A stretch of DNA of 7,189 bases from Myxococcales bacterium (GTDB lineage Bacteria; Myxococcota; Polyangia; Fen-1088): contig PMLH01000543.1 in the NCBI GenBank assembly GCA_003159055.1, positions 1 through 7,189 of the forward strand, in the 5' to 3' direction. The notes beneath the pieces are model-generated. The model was not told the origin of the DNA and did not search any database. It saw only the letters and a program-made list of their open reading frames with translations. The position numbers and the translations under genes were made by a program. Shown piece by piece: positions 1-6,029 of the stretch; within the stretch, counting starts at the first letter, position 1, and every line of letters begins with the position of its first letter.

Positions 1-471
1 GCCTTCGATCTCGGCTTTGGGCACCAGGGCTGCCACGGAATCGATGACGATCAGATCAACCGCGCCAGTTCCCACCAGCTTGTCCGCGATCTCGAGGGCT
101 TGCTCGCCGTGGTCGGGCTGCGACACCAGCAAGTCCTCGACGCGCACGCCGAGCTTGCGGGCGTAGGTGACGTCGAGGGCGTGCTCGGCGTCGATGAAGG
201 CGCACACTCCCCCCGCCTTCTGTGCCTGCGCAATCGCGTGCAGGGTCATCGTGGTCTTTCCCGATGACTCGGGACCGAAGACCTCGACCACGCGGCCGCG
301 CGGCAGCCCGCCCACGCCAAGCGCGAGGTCGAGGCCTACCGAGCCGGTCGGAATCACGGCGATGTCCTCGGCTTCGCCCCCGAGCGACATGATGGCGCCC
401 TTGCCGAATTGCTTTTCAATGGCGACCAGGGCACTGGCGACTGCTTTCAGCTTCTCTTTGATTGTGGACAT
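1..471 (-). CDS. recA: RecA recombinase, N-terminal 157 residues (3' end beyond window)
   Basis: RecA polymerises on single-stranded DNA, drives ATP-dependent homologous pairing and strand exchange, and activates LexA self-cleavage in SOS. Translating the minus strand from the ATG at 471-469 gives a clear RecA N-terminus: the oligomerisation helix and 'KQFGKGAIM' (residues 20-28), Walker A GPESSGKT (66-73), 'FIDAEHALD' (92-100) with the catalytic glutamate at residue 96, and the Walker B strand '[10 protein letters not shown]' (140-149). The reading stays open to base 1, just as the segment leading into DNA-binding loop L1 ends, so the gene is cut only by the window edge. The start is supported by an AAGGAG ribosome-binding site. 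The upstream gene stops only 3 nt before this ATG, so recA is probably co-transcribed with it and comM, or uses a promoter inside them. Identity is essentially certain; regulation is inferred. Confidence 0.97.
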   Translation of the reverse strand, partial: MSTIKEKLKAVASALVAIEKQFGKGAIMSLGGEAEDIAVIPTGSVGLDLALGVGGLPRGRVVEVFGPESSGKTTMTLHAIAQAQKAGGVCAFIDAEHALDVTYARKLGVRVEDLLVSQPDHGEQALEIADKLVGTGAVDLIVIDSVAALVPKAEIEG

Positions 472-474
472 GGG

Positions 475-948
475 TTATCTCCTTTTGTTGGGTTCGTTGA
501 GGGCACAGAGAGGGGAGGAGGGCACAGAGGGGGAAAAGCGAAAACGGCGAATGCCGGCTTTGAGCGTAGCGTGATGGAAATTGATGAGCAGGCCGAGCGG
601 CAGGCTGGCGAGCCGAAGGTAGGAAAGGATCTGGGCTTCGTACACGGGCAGTAGGTGTGCGACCGCTTTGATTTCGACGAGGACTCGGCTGTCGACGACC
701 ATGTCCGGCCGGTACACCTGCCTGATCATCGTGCCCTTGTAGACAATGGGGAACGACCGCTGCCGCTCGACGCGGTGGCCGCGTTCGACCACCTCGCGTT
801 CGAGACAAGCCTGGTAGGCTGACTCCAGCAGTCCCGGCCCGAGCGCCCTGTGCACCTGGATTGCGGCTCCAATAATCGTCCCACTGATCGCATTGAGCCC
901 TTCCTCTGTGCCCTCCTCCTCCCTCTCTGTGCTCTCTCTTGTGACCAT
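475..948 (-). CDS. GxxExxY family protein (PD-(D/E)XK nuclease-like fold)
   Basis: A 157-residue protein of the GxxExxY family (Pfam PDDEXK_3), whose biochemical role is not established to my knowledge. The signature is G39-L-L-E42-S-A-Y45. Acidic and basic residues expected of a PD-(D/E)XK core follow: E42, P81-D82, E92-I-K94, then Q106 in 'EAQILSYL' and the 'GLLINFH' strand at about 119-125. The conserved domain spans roughly residues 18-135. The ends are unusual: residues 5-15 are Glu-rich and 140-150 are Ser/Pro-rich, because both are translated from the arms of an inverted DNA repeat. The ATG follows the comM TGA with no spacer and has a GGGAGG ribosome-binding site 8 nt upstream. TAA falls 3 nt before recA. 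A nuclease role in recombination is suggested by fold and context only; a selfish or cargo gene is equally possible. Confidence 0.9.
   Translation of the reverse strand: MVTRESTEREEEGTEEGLNAISGTIIGAAIQVHRALGPGLLESAYQACLEREVVERGHRVERQRSFPIVYKGTMIRQVYRPDMVVDSRVLVEIKAVAHLLPVYEAQILSYLRLASLPLGLLINFHHATLKAGIRRFRFSPSVPSSPLCALNEPNKRR
479..484 (-). promoter_or_regulatory. Ribosome-binding site of recA
   Basis: The minus strand reads AAGGAG here, 7 nt before the recA ATG. It lies inside the last codons of the preceding GxxExxY gene, so ribosomes finishing that gene pass directly over it. This suggests translational coupling. Confidence 0.8.
499..530. repeat. Left arm of inverted repeat flanking the GxxExxY gene
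   Basis: A 32-nt purine-rich arm made of two GGGCACAGAG units (501-510 and 520-529) with a G/A spacer. Its reverse complement recurs at 903-936: 31 of 32 positions agree if a 2-nt indel is allowed. It lies in the 3' end of the GxxExxY gene and encodes residues about 140-150. Confidence 0.85.
903..936. repeat. Right arm of inverted repeat flanking the GxxExxY gene
   Basis: A 34-nt pyrimidine-rich arm on the plus strand, the inverted partner of 499-530. It also contains two CTCTGTG units. It lies in the 5' end of the GxxExxY gene and encodes the Glu-rich residues about 5-15. The element between and including the arms is about 440 bp and contains the whole conserved domain. I could not find a convincing target-site duplication outside the arms. 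Confidence 0.85.
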
Positions 949-2454
949 TCAGACCGCCTCCCGATCCAGAAACCGGTATTGCAGCGCCTCGGCCACGTGC
1001 GGGCCGCGTACGTCCTCGCTGCCCTCCATGTCGGCAATGGTGCGGGCCAGCCGACGCACACGCTCGATGGCTCGCGCCGACAGGGCCAGGCGCTCGACGG
1101 CGCGTTCGAGTAGTCGATGGCCGTCGCCGTCGAGGATAGACACGCGGGCGAGGTCGGGCGTGCTCAGGCGCGCATTCGGGCGAGGACCGCGCGCCAGTTG
1201 TCGTCGGCGTGTCTCCTCGACGCGCGCACGCACGTCCGAGGTGGTTTCGCCGCCCTTGCTCGACGAAAGCTCGCGATAGGTCAAGGCGGGCACCTCGACG
1301 TGCATGTCGATCCGATCCAGAAGTGGCCCCGACAACTTGGCCCGGTAGGCGTTGATCGCGAGCTGCGAACAGGTACACGTGCGTAGGCGGTTGCCGTGAT
1401 GACCGCAGGGGCAGGGATTGAGCGCGGCGACCAACATGAAGTCCGCCGGAAACACGACCGTCCGTCGCGCGCGAACCACCGCAATGGCGCGCTCTTCGAG
1501 AGGCTGGCGAAGTGCTTCCAACACCGGCCGTCCGAATTCGAGCAGCTCGTCGAGAAACAGCACACCGTTGTGGGCAAGGGAGATCTCGCCGGGCCTCACC
1601 GCGGGTCCGCCGCCCGCCAGGCCCGCGACGCTGACCGTGTGGTGAGGCGCGCGGAATGGCCGTTCCGTGACGAGCGAGCGGCCCGACAGCATTCCGGCCA
1701 CCGAGTACACCATGGTGGTTTCCAGCGACTCGTCGAACGACAGCGGCGGCAGAAGGCCAGGCAGCCTGCGCGCAAGCATGGTTTTCCCCGACCCGGGCGG
1801 TCCGACGAAGACGATGTTGTGACCCCCGGCGGCCGCGATTTCCAGCGCCCGGCGCGCGACTTCTTGTCCGCGTACGTCGGCCATGTCGGCGCCGATGGAA
1901 GGCAGAAAGGCGGGTGGTGCAACGGGATCCGAAGGCCGCGGTTGCCCCTGCAACGCCTCGACCAATTCACCGAGGTTGCCGATCGGCACAATGGCGCAGC
2001 CGCCGCCTACCACCGCAGCCTCGGCGGCGTTCTCGCGCGGGACGAACAGGCGCGCGATGGACCGAGAACGCGCGTAGGCCGCCATCGGCAGAACGCCGCG
2101 AACGGGGCGCACCTGTCCGTCGAGGGCAAGCTCGCCGACGAAGAGCGAATCTTGGTTGGCCTCGGCAGGAATGGCGCCGGCGGCGGAAAGGATGCCGATC
2201 GCGATGGGGACGTCGAAGGCAGCACCATCCTTGCGGAGATCGGCCGGGGCCAGGTTCACGGTGATGCGACGGAGCGGGTACTTGAAGCCGCTGTTCTCGA
2301 TCGCACCGCGGATGCGGACGCGGCCTTCTTTTACGCCAGCGTCGGGCAAGCCAACGATGTGGCAGCCCGGCAGCCCGTGGGCGACATCCACCTCGACGTG
2401 GATGGGGGCCGCATCGATGCCAACGACGGTTGCAGAGAGTACCTGAGCGAGCAC
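949..2454 (-). CDS. comM: ComM / YifB-family Mg-chelatase-like AAA+ ATPase
   Basis: ComM is a hexameric AAA+ helicase that drives branch migration and aids integration of DNA during natural transformation; it resembles, but is not, a magnesium chelatase. Numbering from the GTG at 2454-2452 (501 residues, near the usual 500-510), the N-terminal YifB domain carries 'HGLPGCHIVGLPD' (about 26-38). Then come Walker A GPPGSGKT (218-225), Walker B 'VLFLDE' (298-303), the family's Cys-rich insert CPCGHH...CTC (348-362), and 'GPLLDRID' (376-383). A Mg_chelatase_C helical region ends the protein. The start is uncertain: homologues begin near 'LAQVLSATVVG', which supports GTG-2454, but that codon has no visible ribosome-binding site. 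A TTG at 2484-2482 has AGGCGAGG 8 nt upstream, and the frame stays open to a GTG at 2553. Either earlier start would add a hydrophobic stretch unusual for this cytosolic family. TGA abuts the next gene's ATG. Confidence 0.95.
   Translation of the reverse strand: MLAQVLSATVVGIDAAPIHVEVDVAHGLPGCHIVGLPDAGVKEGRVRIRGAIENSGFKYPLRRITVNLAPADLRKDGAAFDVPIAIGILSAAGAIPAEANQDSLFVGELALDGQVRPVRGVLPMAAYARSRSIARLFVPRENAAEAAVVGGGCAIVPIGNLGELVEALQGQPRPSDPVAPPAFLPSIGADMADVRGQEVARRALEIAAAGGHNIVFVGPPGSGKTMLARRLPGLLPPLSFDESLETTMVYSVAGMLSGRSLVTERPFRAPHHTVSVAGLAGGGPAVRPGEISLAHNGVLFLDELLEFGRPVLEALRQPLEERAIAVVRARRTVVFPADFMLVAALNPCPCGHHGNRLRTCTCSQLAINAYRAKLSGPLLDRIDMHVEVPALTYRELSSSKGGETTSDVRARVEETRRRQLARGPRPNARLSTPDLARVSILDGDGHRLLERAVERLALSARAIERVRRLARTIADMEGSEDVRGPHVAEALQYRFLDREAV
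957..962 (-). promoter_or_regulatory. Ribosome-binding site of the GxxExxY gene
   Basis: The minus strand reads GGGAGG inside the last codons of comM, with 8 nt to the ATG at 948-946. This good match fixes the start upstream of the repeat arm, so the Glu-rich N-terminus encoded by the repeat is probably translated. Confidence 0.7.
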
Positions 2455-2538
2455 GAGGCCAAGCAGAAGCGAAAACAGTGCCAAGCCGCGGGCCTCGCCT
2501 TTTCGAGAGATTCGCCGGCGTTTGCCTGTTCCGGGCAT

Positions 2539-2588
2539 CCGAAAGTCGCACACCCCGTCCGACCTTCGGCCGGCCGTCCGACTTTCCG
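2539..2588. repeat. Cluster of short direct and inverted repeats upstream of comM
   Basis: The 13-mer CCGTCCGACCTTC (2555-2567) recurs as CCGTCCGACTTTC (2574-2586), a 19-nt period with one mismatch. CCGAAAGTCG (2539-2548) is nearly the reverse complement of CGACTTTCCG (2579-2588), with one mismatch. The perfect palindrome CGGCCGGCCG (2568-2577) lies between. The cluster sits within the 235-nt gap before comM (2455-2689), where its promoter is expected. It could be an operator, a leader hairpin or chance in GC-rich DNA; the rest of the gap shows nothing I recognise. Confidence 0.4.
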
Positions 2589-2689
2589 ACCGCTACAGCC
2601 AAGGCTGGATAGTGTGTCGGCCTCGTGTCCTTGCTTGCGCTGTCAGGCGGGCGTGGCGCGCGGGTGATGGCGCGGCAGCTTTCGGCGTG

Positions 2690-3622
2690 TCACCACGCCA
2701 GCAGGGCCACCCCGCCTACTGCGAGGATGGCGCCCACGATTTCGCGGACGCCGGCCTTTTCCTTGAATGCCAGCGCGGATACCGGAATCAGCAACACGGG
2801 CACGAGCGACATCAGCGTGGCGGCCGTGCCCGTGGGCAAACGCTGCGTGGCGAGTAGCCCAAGCGACACGCCAAGGAATGGTCCGAGGATCGCGCCCAGC
2901 CCCAGTACAAGGAATGCGCGCCGAACGGAGTGTCTTTCATCGCCACCCAGCAACTTGGGAAACAGGATGACGATGGCGCGGCCCTGTCTGGCAAGCAGGA
3001 CCACTATCCCAAAGCCGGCCAATCCGAACAGCGCGCGGATTTGTGTGCCCGTGAAGCTGTCCAGGTTGCTGGCGCCGCGCTTGCCAAGCAACAGTCCCGC
3101 CGCTTGTCCCGCGGTACCGCCGATGGCGCAAAGGACCCCGCGCGTTCGCGCGGCCCTGGCGTGCGCTCGGGGCTCGCCCGCCGGCTTTGCCATCACTGCC
3201 AGCGCGATGCCCGCGACGACCACCCCCATGCCGAGAAGATCCCTTGGCGACATGCGCTCGCCCAGGATCAGGAAACCCGCCATGGAAGTAAGGATCGGCG
3301 TGCCGGCGTAGATGAGCATCGAAAGCCTGGCGCCGATGAGCATGAAGGCTTGGAACAACAGCAGATCCCCCACCACAAACCCAATCACGCCGGATAGGCC
3401 CAGGTAGAACCACGCGTCCCCGGAAAGGCCCATGGGCAGAAGGCTTCCCGCACGGACCAGCGAGAGGCCTGAGAACAATATCGTCGCCACCAGCAGGCGC
3501 AGGATGTTCACAGCCAGGCTGCCGATGCGGCGGGTGGCCGCCTCGAAACAGACGGCGGTGACGGTCCACAGGACCGCCGTGGAAAGTCCCGCGAGGATGC
3601 CGAGGGTGTCGCTTCTTTGCAT
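2690..3622 (-). CDS. EamA/DMT-superfamily membrane transporter
   Basis: A 310-residue inner-membrane protein of the drug/metabolite transporter superfamily with two EamA repeats and about ten hydrophobic helices. Repeat one covers residues about 9-143 and ends in the typical 'LILGERMSPRDLLGMGVVVAG' region (118-138). A charged Arg/Ala linker (about 146-162) separates it from repeat two (163-309), whose matching 'ALAFKEKAGVREIVGA' (283-298) precedes the last helix; the protein stops right after it. Length and layout are those of an intact exporter. The substrate cannot be read from sequence; related proteins export amino acids, nucleosides or other metabolites. ATG at 3622-3620 is 12 nt after the methyltransferase stop, with no good ribosome-binding site, so co-transcription and coupling are likely. 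Confidence 0.9.
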   Translation of the reverse strand: MQRSDTLGILAGLSTAVLWTVTAVCFEAATRRIGSLAVNILRLLVATILFSGLSLVRAGSLLPMGLSGDAWFYLGLSGVIGFVVGDLLLFQAFMLIGARLSMLIYAGTPILTSMAGFLILGERMSPRDLLGMGVVVAGIALAVMAKPAGEPRAHARAARTRGVLCAIGGTAGQAAGLLLGKRGASNLDSFTGTQIRALFGLAGFGIVVLLARQGRAIVILFPKLLGGDERHSVRRAFLVLGLGAILGPFLGVSLGLLATQRLPTGTAATLMSLVPVLLIPVSALAFKEKAGVREIVGAILAVGGVALLAW

Positions 3623-3634
3623 AAGAGCAGGACG

Positions 3635-4282
3635 CTATTTGAGAGTGCGCCAGACGACGATGTCGGAATGGGGCCTGGCCTGGCAGCGAAGGCCGCACAG
3701 ACTGGCGGCGAATGCGAGGGTTTTCGGTGCGAAGAAGTTGATGTGGGTCGCGTCGCGCGCATACCACCACGACGGGATGTCTGCCACGGCTGGATAGCAC
3801 TGGGTTCGAATCACGATGCGTCCGTCGGGGGCGAGGCATTTGCCCAGCGTCTGGATCGTCTCGCGCAGCTCGCGCAGGTGCTCGATGACTTCGCACACGA
3901 CCACGATCGGGTAGCGATCGGCCAGGGCAGCTCGGCCCAAGCCATACAGCGGATCGTAAGCCACGCAATCGTACCCCTGATGGCGCAAGAGCCCCGTCAG
4001 CACGGCGTTTTCGCCAGCGCCGAAATCAAGGACGCGCACACCCGGCTTGTCGATGCCAGCCACCACGTCCGCGACTTGGCCAAGAAATCGGATGTATCCG
4101 GAATTCGACGGGGTGTTGTCGTGGTGGGCGTAGCGTGCGCGCTCGTCGGTTGGGGTGATCCAGTATTCAGTCGGCACGAAGACCAACCCGCACGACGGGC
4201 AATGGACAAACTCCCGATGCTTGTTTCGGCCAGCGCTCGCACAGCCACCGGACAAGCACAGTCTGCAGGTTTCTCGATCCAC
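3635..4282 (-). CDS. Class I SAM-dependent methyltransferase with N-terminal zinc-ribbon motif
   Basis: A 215-residue methyltransferase of the Methyltransf_23/25 type. The N-terminus carries C6-x2-C9 and C28-x2-C31, a likely zinc ribbon. Next is a 'DERARYAHHDN...GYIRFL' segment (46-67) typical of a bacterial subgroup with the same ribbon. The SAM-binding motif I is 'VLDFGAGENAVL' (84-95), D110 ends the next strand as the likely ribose-binding acid, and 'CEVIEHL' (130-136) is motif II. 'WYARDATHINFF' (173-184) is a further motif shared by the subgroup. The substrate is unknown. The start is GTG at 4282-4280, chosen because it places the first CxxC where the family has it; the ribosome-binding site is weak. 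It lies 13 nt after the Cys-rich gene and 12 nt before the transporter, so the three are probably one transcript. Confidence 0.88.
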   Translation of the reverse strand: MDRETCRLCLSGGCASAGRNKHREFVHCPSCGLVFVPTEYWITPTDERARYAHHDNTPSNSGYIRFLGQVADVVAGIDKPGVRVLDFGAGENAVLTGLLRHQGYDCVAYDPLYGLGRAALADRYPIVVVCEVIEHLRELRETIQTLGKCLAPDGRIVIRTQCYPAVADIPSWWYARDATHINFFAPKTLAFAASLCGLRCQARPHSDIVVWRTLK

Positions 4283-4295
4283 CGCTTTGCGAGGC

Positions 4296-4928
4296 TCAGT
4301 TCTCGGCGAGGCCCGTGCCGGCCTCGCGCGCGGAGCCGGCCCCTCGGCCGCAGCCGCCTCTTTGGCAGAAGCCAGCCTTGCACTCCTCGTCGGCGAAGCA
4401 GCTTTGCCCGTCGGCCTTTTGGGTCACGCACCGGGTTCCATTGCAGCCGGAACCCGCTTCGCATTCGGACCGTCCCCCCGGATTGGTGTGGCAGGACTGG
4501 CCGATCTTCGCTGGAGTCGAGCAAACGCGCCTCGCCCACGGGCAGACCAGCGGAGCTTTGCATTCTGCATGCAACGCACAGGTTCGCCCGAGCCCAGCCC
4601 GCCCCAGCACGCAATGCAAAGTATCGTCGCAGAAGGCCGGGTCTTCGCAACCCCCGGTCGCAGGGCCGCATGCCTCGCCCAGTTTGGCCACCGGCAGGCA
4701 GACAAACTTCTTGCCGTCTGGTATTGATGCGGTGCACCGCGCGCCCCGCACGCAGACATCGCTGCTGCCGGTGCAATCTCCTCCCGCATCCACTGGCTTG
4801 GTTCGGGGAGGGGAGGGCTGCGTGCCAGCATTCTTCCCGGCGGAGCCGAAGGCGGTCAAGGAGAGCACGGCCGCGACCAGCAGGCCCGCGAGGGCGAGGA
4901 CAATGCTTTTTGCGAGGAGTCTGGTCAT
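4296..4928 (-). CDS. Exported cysteine-rich repeat protein (Dickkopf-N-like modules)
   Basis: A 210-residue predicted secreted or membrane-anchored protein of unknown function. Residues 1-31 form a basic then strongly hydrophobic segment (MTRLLAKS, then Leu/Val/Ala), a signal peptide or anchor. A Pro-rich spacer follows (about 34-50). The rest (52-193) holds 20 cysteines in five modules of four, roughly C-x5-6-C-x5-C-x4-6-C, each opened by a Gly-x-x-Cys turn 9-10 residues after the previous module; spacing is looser in the first and fourth. Such modules are often annotated as Dickkopf N-terminal Cys-rich domains in Myxococcota, and the even cysteine count fits full disulphide pairing outside the cytoplasm. 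ATG at 4928 is chosen because it begins the signal-like segment; the frame is open to 5018 but the extra residues are not signal-like. No strong ribosome-binding site is visible. Confidence 0.82.
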   Translation of the reverse strand: MTRLLAKSIVLALAGLLVAAVLSLTAFGSAGKNAGTQPSPPRTKPVDAGGDCTGSSDVCVRGARCTASIPDGKKFVCLPVAKLGEACGPATGGCEDPAFCDDTLHCVLGRAGLGRTCALHAECKAPLVCPWARRVCSTPAKIGQSCHTNPGGRSECEAGSGCNGTRCVTQKADGQSCFADEECKAGFCQRGGCGRGAGSAREAGTGLAEN

Positions 4929-5103
4929 GGCGCAATCCGCTCTGCGAAACCTGCCCGCGAGGCACGCCGGCCAGCTTGCCAGGCGGGTCAGTTGCTCCTT
5001 GGACCCAGCGCCGGGCAATTCTATTCACAACGCGATTCGCAAAATGGCGCGCACGGTCAACTGCGGGAGGCCGGACTCGGGCACACGGCCCATTTTCACA
5101 GGG
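4929..5103 (-). other. Intergenic region upstream of the Cys-rich gene
   Basis: A 175-nt spacer likely to hold the promoter of the Cys-rich/methyltransferase/transporter run. On the minus strand TAGAAT (5023-5018) resembles a -10 box, but no good -35 lies 16-18 nt upstream. AAAATGG (5041-5047) and CCATTTT (5090-5096) form a 7-bp inverted repeat with a 42-nt loop after the lipoprotein stop. That loop is too long for a confident intrinsic terminator. Confidence 0.3.
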
Positions 5104-5847
5104 CTAGCCGCCGCCGCTGCAGGTCCAAACCGACTGAGTCGAAACCGACCCGGCATCAATGGAGAGTTGTGGAGTGGCGCCCGAGCCGGCGTCAAGTGCC
5201 ACGAACCCGCAGTGGCCGCTCATCAGTGCGCCTGGATATCCCGCGATTCTCTCACCGACACATTGGCTGGAGACACAGCGCACCTGAATCGTGGGCGGTA
5301 TGCAGGCTGTGCACGCCCCTCCGTCCCGAGGCTGGATTGCATACGGCGGAGCTGCGCCAGGTGCCTTGCTGTAGAGGTAGGCGATGTTCATGCAGCTGTC
5401 GATTTCGATGCAACAGTCGGAATCGTTCCGACAGGGATAGCCAATCACGGCCGGTGAATCGGGCGCGAGATCGGCCGTCTTGGTATCGACGGCCGGCTGC
5501 TCGGCAGCCGCGTCGAAGATCGGGCCGAGATCTGCGGCGCCGGTATCAAGGCGCGCATCCACGAATCCCAGAGCATCTGCCGGCGCCAGATCCTTCGCCG
5601 CAACGTCGAGGGCGTCCGCTTGGGGACTTGTGGCGTCGCTCATGATCGCTGGCGCATCCTTGGTGTCGTCGGGCACGACCACGTCCGTATTGGGTACCGC
5701 TGCATCGCGGGTGTCGGCCGCGGCCGGCGCATCCTTGCTGTCGACAGCTGCATCCTTGTATTGCTGCAGCTCGGACGGTGAATCGGATCCGCAGCCGACA
5801 ACCGTCAGGGCAAGGACCAGCAGGCAACCAATCTCATTGCGTTTCAT
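5104..5847 (-). CDS. Predicted lipoprotein with Asp/Ala-rich spacer and Cys-rich C-terminal domain
   Basis: A 247-residue surface protein of unknown function. Residues 1-19 are a lipoprotein signal peptide: MKRNEIG, a hydrophobic core, and lipobox V-V-G-C19 with Gly at +2 and no Asp, so outer-membrane retention is plausible. Residues about 30-130 are a low-complexity spacer of repeated K/R/T-D-A units with many Asp, Ala and Pro, typical of myxobacterial surface lipoproteins. The C-terminal part (about 135-247) has ten cysteines (139, 145, 146, 152, 179, 182, 191, 196, 213, 243), starting with a C-x5-CC-x5-C cluster, and is probably a disulphide-bonded extracellular domain. ATG at 5847 is set by the signal peptide; no clear ribosome-binding site is seen. 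The 175-nt gap to the next gene suggests a separate transcript. Confidence 0.8.
   Translation of the reverse strand: MKRNEIGCLLVLALTVVGCGSDSPSELQQYKDAAVDSKDAPAAADTRDAAVPNTDVVVPDDTKDAPAIMSDATSPQADALDVAAKDLAPADALGFVDARLDTGAADLGPIFDAAAEQPAVDTKTADLAPDSPAVIGYPCRNDSDCCIEIDSCMNIAYLYSKAPGAAPPYAIQPRDGGACTACIPPTIQVRCVSSQCVGERIAGYPGALMSGHCGFVALDAGSGATPQLSIDAGSVSTQSVWTCSGGG
5651..5760. repeat. Short repeats within the lipoprotein spacer
   Basis: The 18-mer GGCGCATCCTTGGTGTCG (5651-5668) recurs at 5726-5743 with one mismatch. A shorter copy, CTGCATCCTTGTA, is at 5748-5760. They encode the repeated Lys-Asp-Ala of the Asp/Ala-rich spacer. The nucleotide-level match suggests local duplication rather than composition bias alone. 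Confidence 0.55.
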
Positions 5848-6029
5848 GATTCGCGGATTATTTCACAACGAGATGAGGAGCGCGCACGCAAGTCGGGTTC
5901 TGCTGTGTGGCTTGTCACAAGGATTCGCCGTGAAATCAGGGCATGAAAGGTCCAGATCGTTTCTGCCGCCACACGAGGGTTGTGCAGGTTTTTTGACAAT
6001 CGTCGTCGGTCGGTGCACCTGGATAGGGC
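5848..6029. promoter_or_regulatory. Divergent intergenic region between lipoprotein and ankyrin genes
   Basis: A 182-nt spacer between outward-facing starts, somewhat AT-richer than the coding DNA, so promoters for both genes are expected. Toward the ankyrin gene there is a perfect TTGACA (5993-5998), but the nearest TATAAT-like hexamer, TGGATA at 6020-6025, is 21 nt away and almost on the start codon. Toward the lipoprotein gene there is an AT-rich GAAATAAT stretch on the minus strand about 15 nt before the ATG. Neither promoter is convincing on inspection. Confidence 0.4.

Noticed and set aside
501..529. The CACAGAG doublets as part of a CRISPR or tandem-repeat array
   Set aside because: There are only two units per arm, no spacers of regular length, and the arms are inverted relative to each other; an inverted-repeat cassette fits better.
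416..1378. A 320-codon minus-strand open frame spanning the comM/GxxExxY/recA junctions
   Set aside because: It overlaps three well-supported genes in another frame and has no domain; it is Arg/Pro-rich composition noise.
1396..2667. A 423-codon open frame on the plus strand
   Set aside because: It is antisense to comM, whose Walker motifs are unambiguous, and its translation is low-complexity and charged.
2937..3968. A 343-codon minus-strand open frame
   Set aside because: It lies out of frame over the transporter and methyltransferase, both of which show clear family motifs in the neighbouring frame.
5041..5096. AAAATGG / CCATTTT inverted repeat as a terminator for the lipoprotein gene
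   Set aside because: The 7-bp stem has a 42-nt loop and no adjacent T-run, so it is not a credible intrinsic terminator.
3617..5107. A 496-codon open frame on the plus strand
   Set aside because: It runs antisense across the transporter start, the methyltransferase and the Cys-rich gene, has Arg/Ala/Pro-rich composition and no recognisable domain. It is a typical high-GC shadow frame.
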